Below, in pieces: positions 8,549 to 16,836 of a stretch of DNA of 64,000 bases. This DNA comes from Micromonospora antibiotica (GTDB taxonomy: Bacteria; Actinomycetota; Actinomycetes; Mycobacteriales; Micromonosporaceae): contig NZ_JAGFWR010000005.1 in the NCBI RefSeq assembly GCF_017599305.1, forward strand, positions 309,543 to 373,542. Direction: 5' to 3'. A program made the position numbers and the translations under genes. The notes under the pieces were generated by a model, which made no database searches, was not told the DNA's origin, and saw nothing but the letters and a program-made list of their open reading frames with translations. Within the stretch, counting starts at the first letter, position 1, and each line of letters begins with the position of its first letter.

Positions 8549-9852
8549 GGGCTGCTCCAGACGGTGGGTGCGTCGGCGGCGGTCGTCTCCGACGGTGTGG
8601 TGTCGGGGCTGGCCGTGGCGTGGCCGGTGGTGCGGAAGACCTCGCGGGTGGCGGCCCGGCGGCGGGATGCCGCGCCGGGCAGGCCGTAGGCGGTGGGTTC
8701 GGCGGGCAGTCCGGCGAGCGCGGCGGCGTCGCCGACGCCGGCCAGGCTCATCCGGGACGCCGGCACCCACCGGTCGACAACGGCACGGGTGCCGCGCCGG
8801 AGCCGACGGCGCGTGAAGTGGGGCGACAGCAGCCCGAAGCCGGAACTGACATCGGCAGCAGCAGCCGACGCGGCAGCCCGGGTCGGGCCGACCGCAACCG
8901 TCTGCACGGCCACCAGCAGATGCGGCGCGTCAGTGAACTTCACCCGCGCCTGCCGCGCCAACTCCGCCGCGTACGGGTCCAGCCGACCGGTGGGGTGCCG
9001 ACGGATGCCGGGACCAGGAGTGATCAGGTCGAGCGTCGCCTGGAGGACGGCGCGGACGACGCCTCGGGGGTGGCGGGCACGGTGCGGGTGGGTCATCGCC
9101 CGGCGGAGCTGCCGCATCCGGTGGGCCGGTGCCCGACCGAGGTGGACCTGCAGCAGCGCGCCGCCGGTGCGCCCGGCGGAAACCAACCCGCCGTAGACGG
9201 CGCGCAGCCGATCGTCCTCCGGGGCGGCGACGTCCATCCCCCGCCGGGACGCCGGGGTGGTGTCCTCGACCAGCGGCAGCCACTCCGGTCGGGTGGGCCG
9301 CACCGCGACCGCGGCCACCGCACCCACCGTCGGCACCGCCGGAGGCGCGCATTGGGCGGCGCGGACGCCGGGCCAGCCTCGGTGCAGCAGCCGCACCACC
9401 GCGGTGGGGTTGACCCCCGGCGGGAGCCACAGCCCGCAGCGCAGCCCGTCCGGGTCAGCGGCAACCTCCCACACGATCCGGGCTGGCCGCCACGCCCACC
9501 GGCGCGGGGCGGGTAACACGGTGGCGAGCAGTCGCCACAGGCCGACCGTCGCGGCCGGAGTCGCGGTCACCGGCGGGGTGATCTCCAACCACCGCGCCCG
9601 CGCGGCATGCCGACGCCAGACCTGCCGCCGGCACACCGCCCATCCCACCCGCACGGCGGCGAGCATGGTCAGGGCGGCGAGGAGCAGCGGCCACCGTTCC
9701 CGCGCCAGGTGCCATCCGGTGTCGGCGGCATCGGTGCCCCAGGAGCCACACCACAGCTCACCGACGAACGACCCGGGCACCCCCTCACGGCCGGGCACGC
9801 ACCCACCGGGAGGAGCCGGCACCGACACACGCAGAACGACGGCGGACATCAT
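8545..9852 (-). CDS. conjugation accessory membrane protein
   Basis: 435 aa, with one clear membrane segment near residues 52-72 (WPLLLAALTMLAAVRVGWAV). The rest is an Arg/Ala-rich soluble region with alternating beta and alpha elements. The start is ATG 9852, or the adjacent ATG 9849, both behind a GGAGGTG motif. It lies between virB4 and the coupling-protein gene and overlaps the latter by 4 bp. This gene order is typical of actinobacterial T4SS elements, where such proteins are annotated as conserved hypothetical. I infer that it bridges the soluble coupling ATPase to the membrane channel. Confidence 0.65.
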   Translation of the reverse strand: MMSAVVLRVSVPAPPGGCVPGREGVPGSFVGELWCGSWGTDAADTGWHLARERWPLLLAALTMLAAVRVGWAVCRRQVWRRHAARARWLEITPPVTATPAATVGLWRLLATVLPAPRRWAWRPARIVWEVAADPDGLRCGLWLPPGVNPTAVVRLLHRGWPGVRAAQCAPPAVPTVGAVAAVAVRPTRPEWLPLVEDTTPASRRGMDVAAPEDDRLRAVYGGLVSAGRTGGALLQVHLGRAPAHRMRQLRRAMTHPHRARHPRGVVRAVLQATLDLITPGPGIRRHPTGRLDPYAAELARQARVKFTDAPHLLVAVQTVAVGPTRAAASAAAADVSSGFGLLSPHFTRRRLRRGTRAVVDRWVPASRMSLAGVGDAAALAGLPAEPTAYGLPGAASRRRAATREVFRTTGHATASPDTTPSETTAADAPTVWSSP

Positions 9853-9875
9853 GGACACCTCCGTGCGAGAAGGGC

Positions 9876-11675
9876 TCACCTGCAGGTCGACGACGGGCGG
9901 GGGCCGGCGACCGGGCCTGTGAGGATCAGCTCGTGTTCGGTGGCCGAGGCGTGGCTGTGGAACGCCACCCGCGCCGACCCGGCCGACAGGAGCGCATCCC
10001 CCCGTTGGCAGGACAGCAGGAACGCCCGTTCACCGTCGGTGAGCCCGAACGCCTCGGTCACGGCGTCGATGGCCTGCGGTGCCTGCCGCAGCAGGATCTG
10101 CGTGGCGGCGTTGGAGACGACAGCCCGGCCGGTGGTGGTGGCGAGCACGTCGGCGGCGTCCTGGGTGACGACGGTCAGGCCGGTGCCGTACTTGCGGGCG
10201 GACTTGGCCAGGGTCTGCAGGAAACGGCCGCCACGGCCGCCGGACAACAGCTTCCACGCCTCGTCGACCAGCACCATCCGCAGCACGTCCGGGCGACCGC
10301 CACGAGAGGTGGCCCCCCGTACGGTGCGCCAGATCGTGTCCAGGGTCAGCAGCGTGCCGACCGGGTGTAGCTGCTCGGGCAGGTCCTTGAGGGCGAACAC
10401 CACCAGGTAACCCTCGGGGGCGGTGGTGGTCGGCCCGTCGAACAGGCCCTTCATGCTGCCCACCACGTACGGGTGCAGGCGGGCGGCGACCCGCCGGCCC
10501 GCCTCATCGGTGTCGCCCAGGGCTGCCATCACCTCCCGCAGCAGCGGTGCGGGACGTCTCCAGGTCTGCGGATCGGTAGTGATGCCCTTGGCCCGGTAAG
10601 CGGCCAGCACCGCCACGTCGAGGGAGCGGGCCTCGTCGCCGGGCAACGGCGCGTCGACAGCGGTGTCGCCGCTGGCCATGACCGCGACAAGGGTCTGCAG
10701 GAACCGTGCCCGATCGTGCAGGGCATCGTCGTCACCGGCCGGCAGGTCCAAAGGGTTGATGGTCACGCCAGCCGCGCCGAGGCGGACGACCGTCCCGCCG
10801 ACCGCATCAGCCAGCCGCAGGTACTCATCCTCAGGGTCGATGACGAACGCCTCCACCCCGAGGCACAGATTGCGCAGCAGGTCGAGCTTGGCCAGGTACG
10901 ACTTGCCTTCCCCGGAGCGGGCCAGGATTACGGCGTTGTAGTTGGACTGCGCCCACCGGTCCCACACGACCACCCCGGCCGAGTGCAGGTTCAACCCGAA
11001 CAGCACCCCCATGCCGGTGTCCCCTGCGGTGTCGGGCAGGTCGGGGCTGGTGAACGGAAACGCTGCGGCGAGGGCATCGGTGTCGAAGACCCGCTTCATC
11101 TCCAGCGCGTCATACGCGAGGGGGAGGCCGCTGATCCAGCCCTGCAACTGCCGCCACGTGACCGGCGCGGTGTGTAGCAGCAGCGACGAGGCGAGGGACC
11201 GCACCTCCGACACCCGGTCGGCGAGATCGTCCGGGCTGGTGCCGTGGACGGTCAGGTACAGGCCGAGACGGAACAGGCGGGCCTCACCTCGGGCGACCCG
11301 GGTAGCCAACTCGGCGGCGTCAGCTGCGGCGGCATCGAGTTCGGGATCGTCGAGTCGCCCCTTGGCGGCATCCTGGCGGCGGGAGGACTCGAACCGGCCC
11401 CGCTGCTTACGCAGCCGCTCGGAGGCCACCACCGGCGGGACGGGCTCGATGTGGAAGGTGACGTCGACCAGGCCTGGATAGGACAACAACGGCTCAGCCC
11501 AGCCGGGGCCGACCTCGGCCGGGTAGCCGACGACGGCGAGGGTCGCCAGGTAGCCGTCCCCCACCCGCACGTGGCGTCCGTCGACATCGACGGCGTCCGG
11601 CGAGCCGGGCAGGACCGTGGCCGACGTGGGCGTGGCACGCCGCCGCGCCGGCAGCAGCGCGGAGAACAGGCTCAC
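9876..11675 (-). CDS. VirB4-like conjugation ATPase
   Basis: 599 aa. Walker A is ARSGEGKS (252-259) and Walker B is MVLVDE (467-472), followed by AWKLL. The N-terminal domain (1-235) includes a helical KQRGRFESSRRQDA stretch found in VirB4/TraE/CagE ATPases. The family powers pilus biogenesis and substrate transfer at the cytoplasmic face of the type IV channel. It is shorter than proteobacterial VirB4 (about 800 aa) but in the range of Gram-positive forms. Its start overlaps the end of the PrgI-like gene by 4 bp, so the block is co-translated. Confidence 0.92.
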   Translation of the reverse strand: MSLFSALLPARRRATPTSATVLPGSPDAVDVDGRHVRVGDGYLATLAVVGYPAEVGPGWAEPLLSYPGLVDVTFHIEPVPPVVASERLRKQRGRFESSRRQDAAKGRLDDPELDAAAADAAELATRVARGEARLFRLGLYLTVHGTSPDDLADRVSEVRSLASSLLLHTAPVTWRQLQGWISGLPLAYDALEMKRVFDTDALAAAFPFTSPDLPDTAGDTGMGVLFGLNLHSAGVVVWDRWAQSNYNAVILARSGEGKSYLAKLDLLRNLCLGVEAFVIDPEDEYLRLADAVGGTVVRLGAAGVTINPLDLPAGDDDALHDRARFLQTLVAVMASGDTAVDAPLPGDEARSLDVAVLAAYRAKGITTDPQTWRRPAPLLREVMAALGDTDEAGRRVAARLHPYVVGSMKGLFDGPTTTAPEGYLVVFALKDLPEQLHPVGTLLTLDTIWRTVRGATSRGGRPDVLRMVLVDEAWKLLSGGRGGRFLQTLAKSARKYGTGLTVVTQDAADVLATTTGRAVVSNAATQILLRQAPQAIDAVTEAFGLTDGERAFLLSCQRGDALLSAGSARVAFHSHASATEHELILTGPVAGPRPSSTCR

Positions 11676-12601
11676 CGGTCGTCACCTCCGTCAGATGGGG
11701 CGTAGGGGATGTGGGTCGGGGCGGTGGGGTCGAGGCTGGCCGCGAGCCGCGCCACGGTGGCCCGACCATCGAGCACGCGGGCGGGGACCTCGCAGCCGCC
11801 CAACGCGCGGACCGTCTCGGCCGCCTGGTGCGCGGCGTAGTGCGCGCCTCGCCGGCTGCGCACCGCCACGGTGATCTGCCGGTGCAGCAACTCCCGCTGC
11901 CCGGCCAGGTCGGCGAGGAACGCCACGTGCGCGCAGGCGGCCTCCTCCAACGCGGGATGCGGCAGCCCCGGGGCAGCGGTGAGGAACCGGTCGGCGAGGT
12001 AGGTCAGGTCGACCCGCTGCGCCCGGACACCGATCTGCACCGGGCTGTCGAGGCTGTGCAGCCACCGGGCGAACCCGGCCACCAGACCGTTCTGCTCGGC
12101 GGGGGTACGCAGCCCGAACGCCACCGTCGACGCGGCCACCAGGCCGGTGGTGCCGTCCGCCCCGAGATCGATCAACCCGTCGCCGGTAACGCCTCTCGCG
12201 GGTAGGCGCAGCGGCGCGGGCAGCGGTATCCGGTCCCCTGGGCCGCGTGTGGTGGTCACCCATGCCGGGGTGGGGATGATCGGCCGGTCTGTCGGCACGA
12301 GGCGACGTGGGCCGTGGCGGTGCCGCAGCGCGGCGAGGACCCAGGCATCGAGGCTGAGGCCGTCACGGCGGCCGACCGCGAGGAGGAACGCCGCAGCGGC
12401 GACAGGCACCGCCCCGGCGAGGAACACCAGCGGATGCACCACGGTGGCCGCCGCCGTCCACACCCCGTAGAGCAGCAGGCCCGTGACCGCCAGGATCACC
12501 AGCTGCCGTCCGGACAGGCCGAACGCGATCCGGTCCGGCCGGTCGATGTCTGCGGGCACCCGAGCCCGCATCGGCGCCTCCTCGTCGCGGCGACTCATCA
12601 C
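11672..12601 (-). CDS. PrgI/VirB3-like conjugation membrane protein
   Basis: 309 aa. Near the N-terminus is the PADIDRPDRIAFGLSGRQL motif typical of the PrgI family, followed by two adjacent membrane helices (about 34-75). PrgI proteins are the Gram-positive counterparts of VirB3 and sit beside VirB4. The C-terminal 200 residues are a soluble extension, also seen in actinobacterial SCO6880-type proteins. The GTG at 12601 forms a GTGA overlap with the upstream gene; ATG 12598 is an alternative. Confidence 0.85.
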   Translation of the reverse strand: MMSRRDEEAPMRARVPADIDRPDRIAFGLSGRQLVILAVTGLLLYGVWTAAATVVHPLVFLAGAVPVAAAAFLLAVGRRDGLSLDAWVLAALRHRHGPRRLVPTDRPIIPTPAWVTTTRGPGDRIPLPAPLRLPARGVTGDGLIDLGADGTTGLVAASTVAFGLRTPAEQNGLVAGFARWLHSLDSPVQIGVRAQRVDLTYLADRFLTAAPGLPHPALEEAACAHVAFLADLAGQRELLHRQITVAVRSRRGAHYAAHQAAETVRALGGCEVPARVLDGRATVARLAASLDPTAPTHIPYAPSDGGDDR

Positions 12602-14601
12602 TGATCACTCCTCGGGGGCGAGGACCGACGTCGCGCCGGGGCGGACGGACGGGCCGGCGGCGGGGACGACTCGCTGCGGACGGCACCCGTACCCGCCGCT
12701 GTCGCACCGCCCGCCGGGGACGGTCGTGACGGGGTGGGGACCGCTGTGTCGCGCCCGTCCGGGGACGGTGTTGCGGACGGGGCTGGTGGACGGCGTCGGC
12801 GCGGGCCGGCGGACGAGGCTCGCCGGGCGGTGGACGGGGCGGCCGGACTGGCGGCGGCCGAGCCGCTTGGGGTGACGCGTCGCGCCGCCGTGGGCCGTGT
12901 CCGAGGGGTCGAGGCTCGTGGGCTGGTGGCCGCCGGGTCGGCGGAGAACACCGGTGTGACGGGGCCAGGTGGCCGGCGCGGCGCAGTCTGCGGCGTGGGT
13001 GCTGACGAGAACGTCACCACCGGTGCCGGCCTGTCGGCTGCTGTCCGCGCGGTGGTGGCCGTGGCGTCGCTGAACGCGACTCGGGCCGGTGGGAGGGCCG
13101 GGGACGGCGGACTCGACTGGGGCGATGCCGGGTGGGAGAACCGCACCGGCGGGACAACGCCGGACGGCGCGGCCATCGGGGTCGACGGGTCCGCCGGGTG
13201 GCTGAAGGTGGGGGCGGCGTTCGTCCCAGCAGGTGCGGGCAGCGGCGTGTGCGGGACCGGGGCATGGCTGAAGGCGGCCGGCCCTGCTGGGGACGGCGGA
13301 CGGGGAGTCGGCCTCGAACGGGATGGGCGCGGCGGACGGGGCGGACGAGAGCCACCGGGTGATGGACGGCTCCCGAGCGGACGAGGAGGCGTCCGTCCGG
13401 CGGCCGGTGACGATGGTGCCGTCCGTCCCAGGATGCCGGCCGCCGCACCCAACGTCTTGGTCATCACGAAGGCGCGGACGATCTGCCCGAGCAGCCCTCG
13501 GCCGTTGCTCTGTCCGAGCGGACCGAGAACGAACTGCCGCGTCCAGCCCGGCAGCTTGATCAGCAGCCACAACATGGTCAGGCAGACCACGACACCGAGG
13601 AGCCCGTTGCCGGTGGAGGGGACGCCCAGCACGGTCGGGCCGGCGGGGGTGAGGAACACCTTGACGGTGGCCATCACGACGACGGCCTGGGCGAGCTGCA
13701 GACCCAGGCAGGCCAGGAATGCGCGCCACCACAGCTGAGCCAGGCCTTCTGTCAGCGGGCTGGCGTGGCAGATCAGCGCGGCCGGGGCGATCCCGAGCAG
13801 GATGACCAACGCGGCCAGCCTGAGCACGAACGTGAACTCCAGCAGGAGGCACATCACGACCACCGCGATGACCAGCAGCACCATCAGGAACCCCTGGCCC
13901 CGTAGCGCGTCGTCGGTGATCTGCCGGATCGCGGTCGCGGCAGCCGGGCCGTCGACGCTGTTGCCCGCGAGGGCCACGGTCAGCGCATTGGTCGCCTCGA
14001 TGGCCTTCTGGCCGATAATCATGCTGCTGTTGGCCAGCACCGCGCCGACGGCGATGCGGGGCAGGACCTGCTTGAGGCCATGCCGGGTCTGCAGCGTCTC
14101 CCGGGTCGTGACCAGAAACCCGTTGGCCACGACGAACAAGACGAAGACACCGTTGGCGGCGATGAGGCTGGTCGTCCAGAACGCCTTGACGTGCTCGTTG
14201 GCGGTGAGATCCGGGGTAGACAGCCACGAGTTGCCCAGCGCCTCCAGCACCGGCTGGAGGGCCTGCTCCGCCGCCCACACCACCAGGTCCACCACAGCGG
14301 TACGGACCTGGCCTCCGATGTCGTACCACGCCGGATCGTCGTCGTACGACGGCCGCCCGAGAGCCGGGCCGGGCGTGGGCGCCGGCGTCACGGACGGAGC
14401 CGGTGCCGCTCCCGGCGGGCGGACGCCGGGATCAGGCACATCAGTCGTCGGTGGTGCGGCAGGCATCGCCGGAGGTGGGGTCGGCTCGGCGTGTGCCGGC
14501 CCGGCCCCAGCAACGGCCAAGCCGGCGAGGAGCACCACACCGAGCAGCAGCACCACCGCCGGATGCCTCGTTCGGCGTAGGGGATCGGTGACGGTAGCCA
14601 T
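12598..14601 (-). CDS. VirB6/TrbL-like polytopic conjugation protein
   Basis: 667 aa. A signal peptide (1-38, ending AHA) is followed by a Pro-rich extracytoplasmic stretch (40-90). The core has about six hydrophobic segments between residues 140 and 385, a typical VirB6/TrbL channel scaffold. Residues 393-667 form a tail of 275 residues made almost only of Pro, Ala, Ser, Thr and Arg, probably disordered. The start ATG at 14601 shares one base with the upstream TGA; the frame that opens 12 nt earlier is less likely. It would form the inner-membrane part of the mating channel. Confidence 0.85.
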   Translation of the reverse strand: MATVTDPLRRTRHPAVVLLLGVVLLAGLAVAGAGPAHAEPTPPPAMPAAPPTTDVPDPGVRPPGAAPAPSVTPAPTPGPALGRPSYDDDPAWYDIGGQVRTAVVDLVVWAAEQALQPVLEALGNSWLSTPDLTANEHVKAFWTTSLIAANGVFVLFVVANGFLVTTRETLQTRHGLKQVLPRIAVGAVLANSSMIIGQKAIEATNALTVALAGNSVDGPAAATAIRQITDDALRGQGFLMVLLVIAVVVMCLLLEFTFVLRLAALVILLGIAPAALICHASPLTEGLAQLWWRAFLACLGLQLAQAVVVMATVKVFLTPAGPTVLGVPSTGNGLLGVVVCLTMLWLLIKLPGWTRQFVLGPLGQSNGRGLLGQIVRAFVMTKTLGAAAGILGRTAPSSPAAGRTPPRPLGSRPSPGGSRPPRPPRPSRSRPTPRPPSPAGPAAFSHAPVPHTPLPAPAGTNAAPTFSHPADPSTPMAAPSGVVPPVRFSHPASPQSSPPSPALPPARVAFSDATATTARTAADRPAPVVTFSSAPTPQTAPRRPPGPVTPVFSADPAATSPRASTPRTRPTAARRVTPSGSAAASPAAPSTARRASSAGPRRRRPPAPSATPSPDGRDTAVPTPSRPSPAGGATAAGTGAVRSESSPPPARPSAPARRRSSPPRSDQ

Positions 14602-15023
14602 CAGGCCACCCACCTACCGACGATGGTCACGAACAGCGGTGCCAACAACGCAAGGCCGTAACCGATCGCGGCGGACCGCATCGCCAACTTCGCCTTCTCG
14701 ATCTCGCCGGGATCACCATTCGCGGCCAGGTACCGCAGACCACCGACGGTGAGGAACAGGCTGGCGACGGAGACCAGGATCCCGACGAGCCAGACACGAA
14801 TGTTGTTGGCGACCTGCTGAATCGACTCGACGGCCAGCACCGGACCGGGCTCCGCCGCGTACGCCGCGTGGGGAGTGAAGATCAGAGCCACCGTCACCGC
14901 GGCGGCCCCGCACAGCATCAGCGCACCCACCGTCCGGGGGCGCTGGGCGATCGAGCGGCCGTGTGGGCCGGCCCCGAGGCGGCGGATCGCCGCCTCGGGG
15001 CGCAGGGAAGGGACATTCCTCAT
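14601..15023 (-). CDS. VirB2/TrbC-like pilin subunit
   Basis: 140 aa. A long basic N-terminus leads into a hydrophobic signal segment (33-56, ending AAYAAE, a plausible signal peptidase site). The mature part is about 83 residues with two membrane helices (about 76-96 and 116-136) separated by a short loop (NGDPGEIEKAKLAM). That is the architecture of VirB2/TrbC pilins and their actinobacterial relatives. As first gene of the transfer block it would be the most highly expressed component. The start is ATG 15023. Confidence 0.8.
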   Translation of the reverse strand: MRNVPSLRPEAAIRRLGAGPHGRSIAQRPRTVGALMLCGAAAVTVALIFTPHAAYAAEPGPVLAVESIQQVANNIRVWLVGILVSVASLFLTVGGLRYLAANGDPGEIEKAKLAMRSAAIGYGLALLAPLFVTIVGRWVA

Positions 15024-15252
15024 GGCTGGGCACCTCCGGAGCGCACGCCTGAGCAGCCCTCATCGGGGCGTAGGCGCGAGTGGGCTTGGCGAAGACGCGG
15101 GACACCGGGCGGTGCGCTCATCGGTGACCTGTGGTGCCGACCGGCGCGGCCGTCCTCCTCACAGGAAGCGACGGGTGGGCATGGGACCGTGCGGGTGTCA
15201 GCGCCGTCAGCGGTCCGGTCGGAAACAAGGTCACCTACGCGGAAGAGTCCCG

Positions 15253-15289
15253 CACCAGGGGATTACACATCCGAGCCTCGGATTGGAAA
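15253..15289 (-). repeat. 37-bp inverted repeat copy A
   Basis: Matches the reverse complement of 18590-18626 at 33 of 37 positions. It contains an internal dyad, ATCCGAG and CTCGGAT around one central base, at 15269-15283. It lies 22 bp past the stop of the sigma-like gene, between that gene and the pilin operon. See copy B and the related finding. It could be a protein-binding site, a terminator-like hairpin or a recombination site. Confidence 0.7.
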
Positions 15290-15310
15290 TCCGCAGCTCA
15301 GGGCGGGTAC

Positions 15311-16132
15311 TTACGGGCGCTTACGGGCCGTCGGCGGGTCGAGCGTGACCGTCGACGTGGCCTCGGTGATCACCTCGGCGTACGGGTCAGACAACGCGCC
15401 GGATTCGATCGCGGCCCTGAGCCGGGCGACGGCGGCAGACCGCCGCTTGTAGAGGTTCCAGCGGGGCTCGCCGGTACGTTCGGCGTAGGCGGTGAGGCTG
15501 ACGTCCTCCAGGTACGTCGCACCAATCAGCTCGGCATCGTCGGCGCTGATCACCCCGGCGGCAACCGCGCGAGCCAGAACGACATCCGGATGCCCGTACA
15601 CGGCCGGCGACGACACCGCACCCGGGGCATGGCTCAGCGTCCCGGACGAGGCCGGCTCCAGACCTCGCAGCTCGGCGCGGGCCTTGGAGAACGCCGCGGA
15701 CAGCAGGTTCCCGACCACGCCCGGCCTGTCCAGGTCGACCGTGCCGAGCACGCGAAGGAAGTGCTCGACGATGGCGGCCTGCACATCACCGGTGAACAGC
15801 TTGGCCAGCAGGTACGCCTTGAACCGCAGGCCCGGCAACGCGACGCCCACCGCACCGACACGCCACGACGGGTCTCCGCTACGGGCGTGCTGCACCAGCA
15901 GCCGCCACACGGCGTCTCGGGCGGCGTAGCCGCAGGACGGGTGCATCAGGATCGCCGACAGCTCCGGCAGGGCGATGGTCCGGCGGGGCAGGCCCAGGCC
16001 GAGGCTGCGGCCATCGACCGACAGCGGACTCGGCCCCTGCCCCATCAGCCGGAACCGGTACTCGATGTCGTTGAGCAGCGTCTCGCCACGGCGCCCGGCA
16101 GCCGAGCCGGTGGCGGGCATACGACGGTCCAT
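15311..16132 (-). CDS. sigma-factor-like regulator of the element
   Basis: 273 aa. The start is ATG 16132, behind a GAGGGAG motif. The C-terminal third (SADDAELIGATYLEDVSLTA then a basic YKRRSAAVARLRAAI) resembles a region-4 sigma helix-turn-helix. The middle (AILMHPSCGYAARDAVWRLL) is conserved-looking but unplaced. Such proteins are often encoded just upstream of T4SS blocks in actinobacterial elements, so I infer it controls transfer genes. It lies 287 bp upstream of the pilin gene on the same strand. Calling it a true sigma factor is uncertain because region 2 is not evident. Confidence 0.5.
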   Translation of the reverse strand: MDRRMPATGSAAGRRGETLLNDIEYRFRLMGQGPSPLSVDGRSLGLGLPRRTIALPELSAILMHPSCGYAARDAVWRLLVQHARSGDPSWRVGAVGVALPGLRFKAYLLAKLFTGDVQAAIVEHFLRVLGTVDLDRPGVVGNLLSAAFSKARAELRGLEPASSGTLSHAPGAVSSPAVYGHPDVVLARAVAAGVISADDAELIGATYLEDVSLTAYAERTGEPRWNLYKRRSAAVARLRAAIESGALSDPYAEVITEATSTVTLDPPTARKRP

Positions 16133-16836
16133 GATGGTGCTCCCTCGTGGTGACCATGTGCCGCTCGGCGGGAGTGCCGATCGGCGCTGTGCCACCACGC
16201 CACCAGGGCCTTTGCACAGATCATGAACACTGCTGATCTTGTTCTAGGCGTCTCGACGCGTGTTCAACCCCGAACCTCGCCGTCACTCGTCAACGCACTG
16301 CGGCATGAACCGAGGACATCGCGCTCCACGGTGCGCAATGCGCGGCCAGGCCGTTCACGGGCCACAGTGCCAGCCACACCTACGAAAAGGCTGCGCCCCT
16401 TGAACACCCGGCGGCCATGACCCAGCCATGGCATCGCGGAGGAAGGCGGCTAGACCTCCTACCGTGCCCATGACGATTCTGTTCAAGGCCGGGATGGTAA
16501 GCGGGGGTCCAACGGCATCGAAGCAAGATGATCTTGTTCAATCCATCGAGAATCTTGTGCAGGCGGGTGGCGCCGGATGACATACCTTCACCGAGTTCGG
16601 CCAACATCCGATGGCCGCCCCTCCGACGGCGGCGGTGACCGAAGTGGGCGACGTTACCCAACACTCAGAGGTCGAACATCACGCCCGCGCGACGGCGGAG
16701 CTGAAGATTCATGCATATCGGGCATATGTGGTGCGCGTCCACCAACTGTCGGGAAGGCGTCAGGTGACAATCGGCGCAAATCTGCGGGCATGCCGATACC
16801 ATGCCCTCGCCGATAGCGAGTCATGAGGAGCATTCC
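16133..16836. promoter_or_regulatory. divergent control region with repeated operator-like motifs
   Basis: About 700 bp between the sigma-like gene and the cargo membrane-protein gene, with lower GC than the flanks. TGATCTTGTTC occurs twice (16234-16244 and 16529-16539). The second lies inside a dyad, CAAGATGATCTTG, at 16524-16536, which is palindromic around its central base. A related AGAATCTTGTG follows at 16549-16559. Short open frames here lack ribosome binding sites. I read it as a regulatory region, with the repeats as candidate operators for an element-encoded repressor. Confidence 0.5.

Noticed and set aside
12605..14329. A second long reading frame on the minus strand over the VirB6-like gene.
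   Set aside because: It lacks membrane segments, signal and ribosome binding site; the other frame has clear VirB6 features and the translational overlap with both neighbours.
15253..15289. Possible tRNA-Gly pseudogene: the minus strand has an anticodon-arm-like CGGATTTCCAATCCG with TCC in the loop.
   Set aside because: No D arm, no T-loop consensus and no acceptor stem could be found around it, and the second copy disrupts the stem. I treat it as an inverted repeat.
16380..16664. A small minus-strand frame (94 aa) in the cargo control region.
   Set aside because: No ribosome binding site, no family features, and it runs through the operator-like repeats.
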